A stretch of DNA of 37,595 nt from Paracoccus nototheniae (GCF_004335005.1 NZ_RQRT01000044.1:1-37595); one strand, 5' to 3'; shown: positions 16,888 to 25,347, numbered from the stretch's first letter. Notes: a model not told the origin generated them from the letters alone. Translations and numbers: made by a program.

Positions 16888-17864
16888 AGGCTGCCCCCCA
16901 GCTCGTCTTCAATATGGGCGCGGATGATGTCGTCGAAACTTTCCTCGGCGGTAAAGCCCAGTTCCCGCGCGCGGCTGGCGGTAAAGCCGGGCGCCCAGCC
17001 CTGACACATGGCGGTGATGGCCGCGTCGGGTTCGCGCCGGATCAGCGCCACCGCATCGGGGCCTGCGACACGGGCCAAAGCCTCGATCTGTTCGCCGACG
17101 GTGGCGGACAGGCCGGGCATGGACAGGTTGCGCCGCGCCCCCAAAGCCGACAGGTCCATCGTCGCGGCCCGGATCATGAAGCCCACGGCGGACCGGGGCG
17201 AGGTGTGCCAGTGGCGGATATCGTCGGGCACCGGCAGCACGGCGGGCTGGCCCACCAGCGGCTCGCGCAGGATGTTGGAAAAGAACCCCGAGGCCGCCTT
17301 GTTCGGCAGGCCGGGGCGGATGCAGATCGTCGGCAGGCGGATGCCGATGCCGTCAAAGAACCCCCGGCGGCTGTAGTCGGCCAGCAACAGCTCGCTGATG
17401 GCCTTTTGCGTGCCATAGCTGGTCAGGGGCGTCGTGTGAAACTCGTCCGGGATCGGATAGGGCAGGGGCGCGCCCACCACCGCGATGGACGAGGCAAAGA
17501 CCACGCGCGGGTAGTATGCGTCGGCGGTATGGGCCAGCCGGATCGCTTCGAACAGATCGCGGGTGCCGTCCAGATTGATGCGGTAGCCCTTTTCGAAATC
17601 GGCCTCGGCCTCGCCTGACACGATGGCGGCGAAATGAAAGATCACGTCGGGGCGCAGGGCGATCAGCCGGGCGGCGGTGCCGGGGGCCGACAGGTCGGCG
17701 GCCACGCAATCGGTCTTGTTGGCAAAGCCCGCAGGCGCGTCGGGCGCCGCGATATCGACCAGGGTCAGCGTCTGGACCGGCTGGCCCGCCAGCCCGTCCG
17801 CGACCAGCCTCTGGGTCAGTTTCCGCCCCAGCATGCCTCCGGCGCCGATGATCAGGATATGCAT
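16884..17864 (-). CDS. Extended SDR, D-erythronate dehydrogenase (DenD)-like
   Basis: A 326-residue NAD-dependent epimerase/dehydratase-fold enzyme. It has the Rossmann motif GAGGMLGRKL (7-16), catalytic Ser in VVFASSIAVVG (S125/S126) and YGTQK (Y150, K154). LTSYGTQKAISELLLADYSRRGFFDGIGIRLPTICIRPGLPNKAASGFFSNILREPL is the DenD pattern. DenD oxidises D-erythronate at C2; its usual partners (OtnC, OtnI, OtnK) are missing, and a sugar-acid dehydratase is present instead. It may therefore oxidise a different aldonate or a 2-keto-3-deoxy acid, which is inference. It is first in the minus-strand trio, with GAGGAGG before the ATG and a shared divergent promoter upstream. Confidence 0.82.
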   Translation of the reverse strand: MHILIIGAGGMLGRKLTQRLVADGLAGQPVQTLTLVDIAAPDAPAGFANKTDCVAADLSAPGTAARLIALRPDVIFHFAAIVSGEAEADFEKGYRINLDGTRDLFEAIRLAHTADAYYPRVVFASSIAVVGAPLPYPIPDEFHTTPLTSYGTQKAISELLLADYSRRGFFDGIGIRLPTICIRPGLPNKAASGFFSNILREPLVGQPAVLPVPDDIRHWHTSPRSAVGFMIRAATMDLSALGARRNLSMPGLSATVGEQIEALARVAGPDAVALIRREPDAAITAMCQGWAPGFTASRARELGFTAEESFDDIIRAHIEDELGGSL

Positions 17865-17919
17865 GTCGGGTCTCCTCCTCAGATCCGGGTGGCAATTTTG
17901 TGGGACCAGATTAGTATGA

Positions 17920-17930
17920 TTGTCTGACGA
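17920..17930. promoter_or_regulatory. Candidate FadR-type operator in the divergent sugar-acid promoter
   Basis: TTGTC-T-GACGA is an inverted repeat with one mismatch, lying between the DenD-like and FAD-dehydrogenase genes. It overlaps the end of TATGAT (17915-17920), a good -10 box for the plus-strand operon; no strong -35 box was found. The same motif with a perfect right arm recurs at 20233. The spacing fits FadR-group GntR proteins, and a FadR-group gene is in this operon. Confidence 0.6.
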
Positions 17931-17963
17931 CCTGCAACATCAACATCCGGGGAGGGTTCTGGG

Positions 17964-19445
17964 ATGGCCGAGGCAAGTGAGATCATGCGCGGCGATGCGG
18001 CGACGGCGGCAGATCAGGGGGCCGATCCCCGCGTGGCGCAACTGGTGCAGTCCCTGGGCGCCGATATCGTCCTGTCGGGGCCTGCCGTCTTGCCCTATTG
18101 CCGCGACTGGCATGGCGATGTGCAAAGCGGCGCGGTGGCTGTGCTGCGCCCGCGCGACACCGCTGGCGTGCAGGCCTGCGTCAGGGCTGCCGTGGCGCTG
18201 AATCTGGCCATCGTGCCGCAGGGGGGCAATACCGGTCTGGTGCTGGGCGCCATCCCCGACGCGCCCCGGTCGCAGGTGGTGCTGTCGCTGGACCGGATGA
18301 CCCGCATCCGCGATCTGGACGCCGACAATTATCTGGCCGTGGTCGAGGCCGGGGTGGTGCTGCAAAGCCTGCGCGATGCCGCAGCCGGGGCGGGGCTGTT
18401 CTTTCCCCTGTCGCTTGGCGCGCAGGGCAGCTGCCGGATCGGGGGGAATGTCTCGACCAATGCCGGGGGGGTCAATGTCCTGCGCTATGGCATGACGCGC
18501 GACCTGGTGCTGGGGCTGGAGGTGGTGCTGCCCGATGGTCAGGTCTTTGACGGGCTGTCGCGGCTGCGCAAGGACAATCGCGGGATCGATCTGAAACAGC
18601 TGTTCATCGGCGCCGAGGGCACGTTGGGCATCATCACCGCCGTCTCGCTCAAGCTGCTGCCCGCGCCGGAACAGGTGGCGACCGCGCTGGTCGCGCTGCC
18701 CCGGCTGGAGGATGCGATCACGCTGTATCGGCGCGCCCGGCGCGAATGCTGCGATCTGATGTCGGCCTTTGAATTCATGCCGCCGCTGGCCTTTAAGCTG
18801 GCGCGCGAGGCGATGCCCGATCTGGCCTTGCCGATCGAGCCCAGCCACCCCGCCTATGCGTTGATCGAGATTTCGGGGTCGGGGCTGGTCGATATCGACG
18901 ACCTGATGACCCGGTTTCTGGAGGGCGCCTTTGACAGCGGTCTGGCGCTGGACGGCGTGATCGCACAATCGCAGGCGCAGGCCGCCAGCCTGTGGGCGGT
19001 GCGCGAGGGGATGAATCTGGGTCAGGCGCAGCGGGGCCGGCATTATCGCAGCGATGTGTCGGTTCCGCTGTCGCGGCTGGCCGATTTCGTGGCCGAGGCC
19101 GAAGCGGCCATCGCGGCGGACATGCCCGGCGCAATCTGCGTGTCCTATGGCCATGTGGGCGACGGGAATGTGCATCTGAACGTGATGCCCGATTATGCCC
19201 TTGGGGCCGACCGGATCGATGCGCAGATCGCGGCGGCGAAAAAGATCGTGAACCGGGTGCTGGACCGCTATGACGGCTCGATCAGCGCGGAACATGGCAT
19301 CGGGCGCCTGAAACGCGACGATTTCGAGGCGCGACTGCCCGCCACCCGGCGCGATCTGCTGGAGGCGGTCAGGCGCGCCATCGACCCCGGTCTGGTGATG
19401 AATCCCGGCTGCCAGCTGACCCTTGCCGGAGGGCGCCAGCGATGA
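17964..19445 (+). CDS. FAD-binding oxidoreductase, D-2-hydroxyacid dehydrogenase (GlcD / D2HGDH) family
   Basis: A 493-residue flavoprotein. The FAD-binding PCMH domain shows VPQGGNTGLVLGA (near 90) and LGAQGSCRIGGNVSTNAGGVNVLRYGMTRDLVLGLEVVLPDG (near 150-192). The C-terminal FAD-oxidase domain ends with YGHVGDGNVHLNV (metal-site His residues) and SISAEHGIGRLKRD. The family oxidises D-lactate, glycolate or D-2-hydroxyglutarate and passes electrons to a carrier. In this operon it may oxidise a 2-hydroxy acid released from the sugar acid, for instance glycolate, but the substrate is unproven. GGGGAGGG lies 7 bases before the ATG. Its stop overlaps the start of the next regulator gene. Confidence 0.85.
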   Translation: MAEASEIMRGDAATAADQGADPRVAQLVQSLGADIVLSGPAVLPYCRDWHGDVQSGAVAVLRPRDTAGVQACVRAAVALNLAIVPQGGNTGLVLGAIPDAPRSQVVLSLDRMTRIRDLDADNYLAVVEAGVVLQSLRDAAAGAGLFFPLSLGAQGSCRIGGNVSTNAGGVNVLRYGMTRDLVLGLEVVLPDGQVFDGLSRLRKDNRGIDLKQLFIGAEGTLGIITAVSLKLLPAPEQVATALVALPRLEDAITLYRRARRECCDLMSAFEFMPPLAFKLAREAMPDLALPIEPSHPAYALIEISGSGLVDIDDLMTRFLEGAFDSGLALDGVIAQSQAQAASLWAVREGMNLGQAQRGRHYRSDVSVPLSRLADFVAEAEAAIAADMPGAICVSYGHVGDGNVHLNVMPDYALGADRIDAQIAAAKKIVNRVLDRYDGSISAEHGIGRLKRDDFEARLPATRRDLLEAVRRAIDPGLVMNPGCQLTLAGGRQR

Positions 19446-20158
19446 GCGCGGATCTGACCCAGATCAGCCGGACAGAACATCTGCCCGCCCGGATCGCCGC
19501 CCGGTTCGCCCGCCAGATCCAGCAGGGAGAGCTGAAGCCCGGCGACCGGCTGCCCACCGAAAACGCCATGTCCAAAAGCTTCGGCGTCAGCCGCACCGTC
19601 ATCCGCGAGGCCATCGCCCAGCTGCGCAACGAAGGCATGATCGAGACGCGGCAGGGCGTCGGCGCCTTTGTCATCGACCGGCCCACCCGCCATATCCGGC
19701 TGGACGATGGCGACCACATGGAGGGGCATGATTTCCGCGATCTGTTCCAGCTGCGCGTGCCGCTGGAGATCGAGGCGGCGGGGCTGGCCGCCGCCTATCA
19801 CCGCCCCGAGCATCTGCACCAGATGGATCAGGCGCTGATTCGCATGACCGCCACCGGCGATCAGGCCGATGACGGCATTCTGGCCGATCTGGATTTTCAC
19901 CGCACCATCGCGGCGGCCACCGGCAATGATTACTTCGTGCAGTTTCTGGGTGCCGTGTCCGACCGCATCTTGCAGACCATCGTCGCCTCGCGGACGCGTA
20001 TCCGTCTGGACGAGATCGTGGCCATCGTGAACCGCGAACATGTCGATCTGCGCGATGCGATTGCCGCGCGCGATCCGATCCGGGCGCGCAATGCCATGCG
20101 GGCGCATATGTCGGGATCGGCGGCGCGGATTGGGCTGCGGCTGGAATTCTTTTCCTGA
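19442..20158 (+). CDS. GntR-family (FadR/FCD) transcriptional regulator
   Basis: A 238-residue regulator. The winged helix-turn-helix at about 15-80 contains the classic GntR pattern ELKPGDRLPTENAMSKSFGVSRTVIREAIAQLRNEGMIETRQGVGAFV. It is followed by an FCD domain with LRVPLEIEAAGLAA, DLDFHRTIAAATGN and NREHVDLRDAI. The ATG at 19442 overlaps the preceding stop (ATGA), so it is co-translated with the FAD dehydrogenase. Probable targets are the two TTGTC-T-GAC(A/G)A sites in the divergent promoter and before the FAH gene. A sugar acid or keto acid is the likely ligand; this is inference. Confidence 0.9.
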   Translation: MSADLTQISRTEHLPARIAARFARQIQQGELKPGDRLPTENAMSKSFGVSRTVIREAIAQLRNEGMIETRQGVGAFVIDRPTRHIRLDDGDHMEGHDFRDLFQLRVPLEIEAAGLAAAYHRPEHLHQMDQALIRMTATGDQADDGILADLDFHRTIAAATGNDYFVQFLGAVSDRILQTIVASRTRIRLDEIVAIVNREHVDLRDAIAARDPIRARNAMRAHMSGSAARIGLRLEFFS

Positions 20159-20232
20159 GGGCGTCGACGGGGCGGTCTGAAATAAACCAGTGGACAGCGC
20201 GCCGTCCCTGCCCTTAGGGTTCAGTCATCTTG

Positions 20233-20243
20233 TTGTCTGACAA
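20233..20243. promoter_or_regulatory. Candidate FadR-type operator before the FAH/TRAP genes
   Basis: TTGTC-T-GACAA is a perfect odd-centred palindrome, 56 bases before the FAH ATG. A possible promoter, TGGACA (20191-20196), 17-base spacer, TTAGGG (20214-20219), lies directly upstream, so a bound repressor would cover the transcription start. The promoter is tentative; the palindrome and its twin at 17920 are clear. Confidence 0.62.
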
Positions 20244-20298
20244 AGTCGGGCAACGCGGCATTGGAGGATGCCGGGATATCAGGGGGAATGAATTGAGC

Positions 20299-21456
20299 AT
20301 GCAGCAAGCCATGACCGCGTCTGCGGTCCTGCCCGATGACGCGGATCGCGCGACCCTTGTGGGCCGGGTCTGGTCCAGCGCGCAGGGCGGTCCCTGCCCG
20401 GTGCTGCTGCGCGGTGGGCAGGTTCATGACCTGACCCAGTTGTCGGCCACCATGTCGGGCCTGCTGGAACGCGACGATCTGCGCACCGTCCTGTCGGGCG
20501 ATCTGCCGGATCTGGGGCCGCTGGACGGCTTTCTCGATGGCAGCGCCGGGCGTCTGCTGGCCCCTGTCGATCTGCAGGCCATCAAGGCCGCAGGCGTCAC
20601 CTTTGCCGACAGCATGCTGGAACGCGTGATCGAGGAACAGGCCCGTGGCGACAGCGCCCGCGCCGCCGAGGTGCGCGCCCGTCTGGCCCCGGTCATCGGC
20701 GACAGCCTGCGCGGCGTTCAGGCCGGGTCCGACAAGGCCGCCGAGGTCAAGGCGCTGTTGCAGCAGATGGACCTGTGGTCCCAATATCTGGAGGTCGGCA
20801 TCGGCCCCGACGCCGAGATCTTCACCAAGGCGCAGCCGATGTCCTCGATGGGCTGCGGCGATCTGGTGGGCATCCACCCGATGTCGGAATGGAACAACCC
20901 CGAACCCGAGGTGGTGCTGGTCATCCGGTCCGACGGCACCATCGTCGGCGCAACGCTTGGCAATGACGTGAACCTGCGCGATGTCGAGGGGCGGTCCGCG
21001 CTGTTGCTGGGCAAGGCCAAGGATAACAACGCCTCCTGTTCGATCGGCCCGTTCATCCGGCTGTTCGATGATCATTTCACCCAAGAGCATCTGGACCGCG
21101 CGACCGTGTCGCTGCGGGTCGAGGGCACGGACGGGTTCGAGATGACCGGCGAAAGCCCGATGGCCGCGATCAGCCGCACGCCCACCGATCTGGCGGGCCA
21201 GCTGCTGAACCGATCGCATCAATATCCCGACGGGGCGGCGCTGTTTCTGGGCACGATGTTCGCGCCGGTCAAGGATCGGCGCGGCGTGGGCCAGGGCTTT
21301 ACCCACGAGACCGGCGACCGGGTCGAGATCGCCTCGCCGCAACTGGGGCGGCTGGTCAACTGGGTCGAACGCACCGACCGCTGCCCCGAATGGACCTTTG
21401 GCACGGTGGCCCTGATGCGCAATCTGGTCGCCCGTGGCCTTGGCGAAAGGATCTGA
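20299..21456 (+). CDS. Fumarylacetoacetate hydrolase family enzyme, 2-keto-3-deoxy-pentonate dehydratase (XylX/KdaD)-like
   Basis: About 385 residues in the FAH superfamily. The C-terminal catalytic domain has the metal/substrate motifs NNPEPEVVLVIRSDGTIVGATLGNDVNLRDVEGRSALLLGKAKDNNASCSIGPFIRL and NRSHQYPDGAALFLGTMFAP. The length and these motifs fit the group with D-2-keto-3-deoxyxylonate dehydratase (XylX) and KdaD, which yield alpha-ketoglutarate semialdehyde, the KGSADH substrate. The alternative is a diketo-acid hydrolase giving pyruvate plus a 2-hydroxy acid. ATG 20299 lies 12 bases after AGGGGG; an in-frame TTG at 20293 has better spacing. A start at 20230 would span the operator and is rejected. 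Confidence 0.82.
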   Translation: MQQAMTASAVLPDDADRATLVGRVWSSAQGGPCPVLLRGGQVHDLTQLSATMSGLLERDDLRTVLSGDLPDLGPLDGFLDGSAGRLLAPVDLQAIKAAGVTFADSMLERVIEEQARGDSARAAEVRARLAPVIGDSLRGVQAGSDKAAEVKALLQQMDLWSQYLEVGIGPDAEIFTKAQPMSSMGCGDLVGIHPMSEWNNPEPEVVLVIRSDGTIVGATLGNDVNLRDVEGRSALLLGKAKDNNASCSIGPFIRLFDDHFTQEHLDRATVSLRVEGTDGFEMTGESPMAAISRTPTDLAGQLLNRSHQYPDGAALFLGTMFAPVKDRRGVGQGFTHETGDRVEIASPQLGRLVNWVERTDRCPEWTFGTVALMRNLVARGLGERI

Positions 21457-21457
21457 G

Positions 21458-22015
21458 ATGTCGCGCGCCTCGCATCTGTTTTTCCGGTTCCTCGACATCC
21501 TGCTGGCGGCTCTGATCGGGGCGATGGCGCTGATGGTCTTTGTGAACGTGATCCTGCGTTATACCATGAATTCCGGCCTGCCTTTGTCGGACGAGCTGTC
21601 GCGGTTCGCCTTTGTCTGGCTGACCTTCATCGGTGCGGTCGTCGTCTATCACCACCGCCAGCATATGGGGATGGAGACGGTGGTCGCCCAATTCGGGGAC
21701 CGGGGGCGGCGCGTGCTGATGGGCCTGTCGGATCTGATGATCCTGGGCTGCGCGGGCGTGCTGACCCACGGCACCTGGAAGCAGCTGCCGATCAATGCCT
21801 CAATGAGCGCGCCGGTCTCGGGCATCTCGATGGCCTGGGTCTATGGCATCGGGCTGTTCACCGGCGCGGGCATCATCGCCATCACGCTGGAGCGCCTGTT
21901 CCGTCTGGTCACGGGCCGCATCACCGATGCCGAGATCCGTGGCTTTGGCGGCGAGATGGAGGATCTGTATGACAGCCCCGCCAAAACCCTCAAGGCCGGG
22001 GAGCGCGCCGAATGA
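21458..22015 (+). CDS. dctQ: TRAP transporter small membrane subunit (DctQ)
   Basis: A 185-residue protein with four predicted helices, the size and layout of the DctQ subunit: FFRFLDILLAALIGAMALMVFVNVILRYTMNSGLPLSDELSRFAFVWLTFIGAVVVYHHRQHMGM is diagnostic. It pairs with the large channel subunit for sodium-driven uptake of carboxylates. It starts one base after the FAH stop codon, and its stop overlaps the start of the next gene (ATGA). Position after the FAH and regulator genes points to a sugar acid as substrate. Confidence 0.93.
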   Translation: MSRASHLFFRFLDILLAALIGAMALMVFVNVILRYTMNSGLPLSDELSRFAFVWLTFIGAVVVYHHRQHMGMETVVAQFGDRGRRVLMGLSDLMILGCAGVLTHGTWKQLPINASMSAPVSGISMAWVYGIGLFTGAGIIAITLERLFRLVTGRITDAEIRGFGGEMEDLYDSPAKTLKAGERAE

Positions 22016-23289
22016 CCCTGCTGGTCTTTATCGTATCGTTGATCGGGGCCATGTCGCTTGGCGTGCCGGTGGCCTTTGCACTGATCTTCTGCGGCGTGAT
22101 CCTGATGTCCTTCATGGGCATGTTCAACACCCAGATCATCGCGCAGAACATGCTGATCGGGGCCGATACCTTTACCCTGCTGGCGATCCCCTTCTTCATT
22201 CTGGCCGGCGAGCTGATGAACAAGGGCGGGCTGTCCACCCGGATCATCGAATTCGCGATCACCTGCGTCGGCCATATCCGGGGCGGGCTGGGGCTGGTGG
22301 CGATCATCGCGGCCGTCATCATGGCCTCGATCTCGGGCTCGGCAGCGGCCGATACGGCGGCGCTGGCGGCGATCCTGATCCCGATGATGGCGCGGGCGGG
22401 CTATAACGTCCCGCGATCCGCCGGGCTGATCGCGGCGGGCGGCGTCATCGCGCCGGTCATCCCGCCATCCATGGCTTTCATCATCTTCGGCGTGGCGGCG
22501 AACGTGTCGATTTCCCAGCTGTTCATGGCCGGGATCGTGCCGGGGCTGCTGATGGGCATCGCGCTGGTCGTCACCTGGCTGATCGTGGCCCGCAACGACG
22601 ATGTCGAGACGCTGCCCAAGCAGGACATGGGCGTGCGCGCCCGCGCTGCGGGACGTGCGGTATGGGCGCTTGGCATGCCGGTGATCATTCTGGGCGGCAT
22701 CAAGATGGGGGTCGTCACCCCCACCGAGGCCGCCGTCATCGCCGCCTTCTATGCGCTGTTCGTGGGCATGGTCGTCTATGGCGAACTGAAGCTGCGCGAT
22801 CTGCCCGAGGTGCTGATCGCCGCGGGCCGGACGACGGCGGCGATCATGTTTCTGGTCTGTGCGGCGCTGGTGTCGGCATGGCTGATCACGGCGGCGAACA
22901 TCCCCAACGAGATCGCCGCCTATATCGAGCCGCTGATCGAGAATCCCAAGCTGCTGATGTTGGTGATCATGGTCCTGATCCTGATCGTGGGCACGGCGCT
23001 GGACCTGACGCCGACGATCCTGATCCTAACGCCGGTGCTGATGCCCATCGTGATCAAGGCGGGGATCGATCCGGTCTATTTCGGGGTCATGTTCATCATG
23101 AACTGCTGCATCGGGCTGCTGACGCCGCCGGTGGGGGTCGTTCTGAACGTGGTCAGTGGCGTGGGGCGGGTGCCGCTTGGCAAGGTGATCAGCGGCGTCT
23201 GGCCGTTCCTGATCGCGCAGGTTCTGGTGATCCTGTTGCTGGTGGCCTTTCCGCAGATCGTCATCATCCCGGCTCGCTGGTTCTACTGA
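22012..23289 (+). CDS. dctM: TRAP transporter large permease (DctM)
   Basis: A 425-residue protein with about twelve hydrophobic segments, typical of DctM. Family motifs include LLAIPFFILAGELMNKGG, ASISGSAAADTAALAAILIPMMARAGY, AAGGVIAPVIPPSMAFIIFGV, GVVTPTEAAVIAAFYALFVG and MNCCIGLLTPPVGVVLNVVSG. It forms the ion-coupled channel of the importer. Its start overlaps the dctQ stop and the binding-protein gene follows after 23 bases. Confidence 0.95.
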   Translation: MTLLVFIVSLIGAMSLGVPVAFALIFCGVILMSFMGMFNTQIIAQNMLIGADTFTLLAIPFFILAGELMNKGGLSTRIIEFAITCVGHIRGGLGLVAIIAAVIMASISGSAAADTAALAAILIPMMARAGYNVPRSAGLIAAGGVIAPVIPPSMAFIIFGVAANVSISQLFMAGIVPGLLMGIALVVTWLIVARNDDVETLPKQDMGVRARAAGRAVWALGMPVIILGGIKMGVVTPTEAAVIAAFYALFVGMVVYGELKLRDLPEVLIAAGRTTAAIMFLVCAALVSAWLITAANIPNEIAAYIEPLIENPKLLMLVIMVLILIVGTALDLTPTILILTPVLMPIVIKAGIDPVYFGVMFIMNCCIGLLTPPVGVVLNVVSGVGRVPLGKVISGVWPFLIAQVLVILLLVAFPQIVIIPARWFY

Positions 23290-23312
23290 ATTGAAATCCT
23301 AGGGAGGAAACC

Positions 23313-24326
23313 ATGACATATTCCATTTTGAAGGCGACGCTCTGCGCCACCACCATCCTGTCCATCGCCACCCCGGCCTTGGCCGAGTTCACCGAACGCA
23401 GCTTCCGCGTGTCGAACGGCATCAACGAGGATCACCCCGTCGCCGTCGGCATGCAGGCCATGCAGGAATGCCTGAACGAGAAAACCGGCAACATGATGGA
23501 GATGCAGGGTTTCTGGGGCGGCGCGCTTGGCGGCGATCTGCAGGCCACGCAGGCGGTCCGGTCGGGCCTGCAAGAGGCGGTCGTCACCTCGTCCTCGCCC
23601 CTGGTCGGCATGGTGCCCGCGCTTGGCGTGTTCGATCTGCCCTTCCTGTTCCGCACCCCGGAAGAGGCCTATGCCGTCATGGACGGCGAATTCGGCGAGA
23701 TGCTGAACGAAAAGCTGGACGAGGTCGGGCTGGTCAATCTGGGCTATTGGGAAAACGGTTTCCGCAACATGTCCAATTCGCAGCGGCCCATCAAGACATG
23801 GGAGGATTTCGAGGGGATGAAGGTTCGCGTCATGCAGAACAACATCTTCCTGGATACCTTCTCGAATTTCGGGGCGAACGCGACGCCGATGTCCTTTGGC
23901 GAGGTGTTCTCGGCGCTGGAAACCAAGGCCATCGATGCGCAGGAAAACCCTTACGTGACCATCGACACCTCGCGCTTTTACGAGGTTCAGGAATATATCA
24001 GCGAGACCAAGCACGCCTATACGCCGTTCCTGTTCCTGTTCTCCAAGGCGATCTTCAACAGCTATTCGCCCGAGGAACAGCAGGCGCTGCGCGATTGCAC
24101 CATCGTCGGTCGCGACGTCGAACGTGCCGCTATTCAGGAACTGAACCTGGCCTCGCTGGCCAAGATGGAAGAGGCCGGTCTGCAGTTCAACACCATCACG
24201 CCTGAAAACCAGGAAGAGATGCTGGAGAAATCGCAGGTCGTCTACGAGACCCATAAAGAGGCGATCGGCGCCGATGTCGTCGATCAGGTGCAGGCCACGC
24301 TGGCCGAACTGCGCGCCGCCGAATAA
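23313..24326 (+). CDS. dctP: TRAP transporter periplasmic solute-binding protein (DctP)
   Basis: A 337-residue periplasmic binding protein. A signal peptide (about 1-24, ending ATPALA) precedes the mature chain. Conserved DctP features are WEDFEGMKVRVMQN, whose arginine binds the carboxylate of the ligand, GANATPMSFGEVFSALETKAIDAQENPY, and the long hinge helices afterwards. The ligand is an organic or sugar acid; surrounding genes suggest an aldonate. AGGGAGG is 7 bases upstream of the ATG. Base composition is slightly less GC-rich than its neighbours, as is common for secreted binding proteins. Confidence 0.93.
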   Translation: MTYSILKATLCATTILSIATPALAEFTERSFRVSNGINEDHPVAVGMQAMQECLNEKTGNMMEMQGFWGGALGGDLQATQAVRSGLQEAVVTSSSPLVGMVPALGVFDLPFLFRTPEEAYAVMDGEFGEMLNEKLDEVGLVNLGYWENGFRNMSNSQRPIKTWEDFEGMKVRVMQNNIFLDTFSNFGANATPMSFGEVFSALETKAIDAQENPYVTIDTSRFYEVQEYISETKHAYTPFLFLFSKAIFNSYSPEEQQALRDCTIVGRDVERAAIQELNLASLAKMEEAGLQFNTITPENQEEMLEKSQVVYETHKEAIGADVVDQVQATLAELRAAE

Positions 24327-24358
24327 GCCCTGCGTCCGATCGCAGACAGACAAGCGGG

Positions 24359-24379
24359 CGCCCGGTGAAATCCCGGGCG
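24359..24379 (+). terminator. Hairpin after the TRAP genes
   Basis: A perfect 7-bp stem CGCCCGG / CCGGGCG with a 7-base loop TGAAATC, 32 bases after the dctP stop and 28 bases before the next ATG in the same direction. No T-run follows, so it may be an attenuator or an mRNA 3'-end stabiliser rather than a full stop. Confidence 0.5.
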
Positions 24380-24407
24380 TCCCGGCCACTTACGGGATAT
24401 TCCTCAC

Positions 24408-25298
24408 ATGATCTCGAATCTGTCCGGCAACAAGGCCGGGGCGGTCCTGATGCTGCTGGGCATGGCGGCATTCGCGGCGAATGATGCCATCGGCAAATGG
24501 CTGGTCGCCGATTACGGCGTGGCGCAGGTGATCCTGCTGCGGTCGCTGGCGGCGCTGCTGATGATGGCGCCCCTGCTGTTGCGGGGCGGCCGGGTCGTGG
24601 CCCGCATCCGGTCCGCACCCCGCCCCCGCCTGCAGGCCCTGCGCGCGATCTGCGCCACGGCCGAGGTGTTCTGTTTCTATCTGGCGGTGTTTTACATGCC
24701 GCTGGCCGATGTCATGGCCTTTTGGATGGCGGCGCCGATTTATGTGGTGGCCATCTCGCCCTTGCTGCTGGGCGAACGGGTGGGTGCGCGGACCTGGGGT
24801 GCGGTGGCGGTCGGCTTTGTCGGCGTGCTGATCCTGCTGGCGCCGTCGCTGCAGGTGTCCGGTCCGGGGGTGGTCTTTGCGTTGCTGGGCACGGCGGCCT
24901 TTGCGGGGATCATGATCCTGGGCCGGTCCCTGCGCCAGACGCCGGACCGCGATCTGGTGCTGTTCCAGCTGGTCGCGGCGGCGATCGCGGGGCTGGTGCT
25001 GGCGCCGTTCGACTGGCAACCGGTGCAATCGGGGGTCGATCTGGCCCTGCTGTTCCTGCTGGGCGTGGTGGCGACGATGGCGCATATGCTGGTGACCCGC
25101 GCGCTGAAGCTGGCCGACGCATCCGTCGTGGCGCCGCTGCAATATTCGCTGCTGGTCTGGGGCGTGCTGTTCGGCTTTGCCTTTTTCGGCGATATCCCGG
25201 CGCCCGGCATGGCGCTTGGTGCGGCGCTGATCGTGGGATCGGGGCTGATCGTGCTGCGCCGCGCGCCGCGCAAGATCCCGGTGGCGCCGACGCCGTAA
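24408..25298 (+). CDS. EamA/DMT-superfamily permease
   Basis: A 296-residue protein with about ten transmembrane helices in two EamA repeats. The first repeat contains GMAAFAANDAIGKWLVADYGVAQVILLRSLAALLMMAPLLL and the FYMPLADVMAFWMAAPIYVVAISPLLLGERVGARTWGAVAVGFVGVLILL segment. The second ends PLQYSLLVWGVLFGFAFFGDIPAPGMALGAALIVGSGLIVL. Such proteins export or import small metabolites; the substrate is unknown. It follows the TRAP genes after a hairpin gap of 81 bases and may be a read-through member of that operon. It converges with the hydroxyproline operon. Confidence 0.88.
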   Translation: MISNLSGNKAGAVLMLLGMAAFAANDAIGKWLVADYGVAQVILLRSLAALLMMAPLLLRGGRVVARIRSAPRPRLQALRAICATAEVFCFYLAVFYMPLADVMAFWMAAPIYVVAISPLLLGERVGARTWGAVAVGFVGVLILLAPSLQVSGPGVVFALLGTAAFAGIMILGRSLRQTPDRDLVLFQLVAAAIAGLVLAPFDWQPVQSGVDLALLFLLGVVATMAHMLVTRALKLADASVVAPLQYSLLVWGVLFGFAFFGDIPAPGMALGAALIVGSGLIVLRRAPRKIPVAPTP

Positions 25299-25305
25299 GC
25301 GACCC

Positions 25306-25347
25306 CTATCATGCGCCCACTGTCGTGCGCCCGCTATCGTGCCCCCC
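25306..25347. repeat. Three-unit degenerate 14-bp tandem repeat
   Basis: Three consecutive 14-base units fit CTATCGTGCGCCCR with one to three differences each. They fill the 35-bp gap between two converging genes and run into the 3' end of the minus-strand gene. The unit sequence differs from the array at 5461, but the 14-bp period and the location across a stop codon are the same. Confidence 0.5.

Noticed and set aside
20230..20298. Upstream start for the FAH-family gene
   Set aside because: The extra residues are not family-like and the segment contains the palindromic operator and the ribosome binding site.
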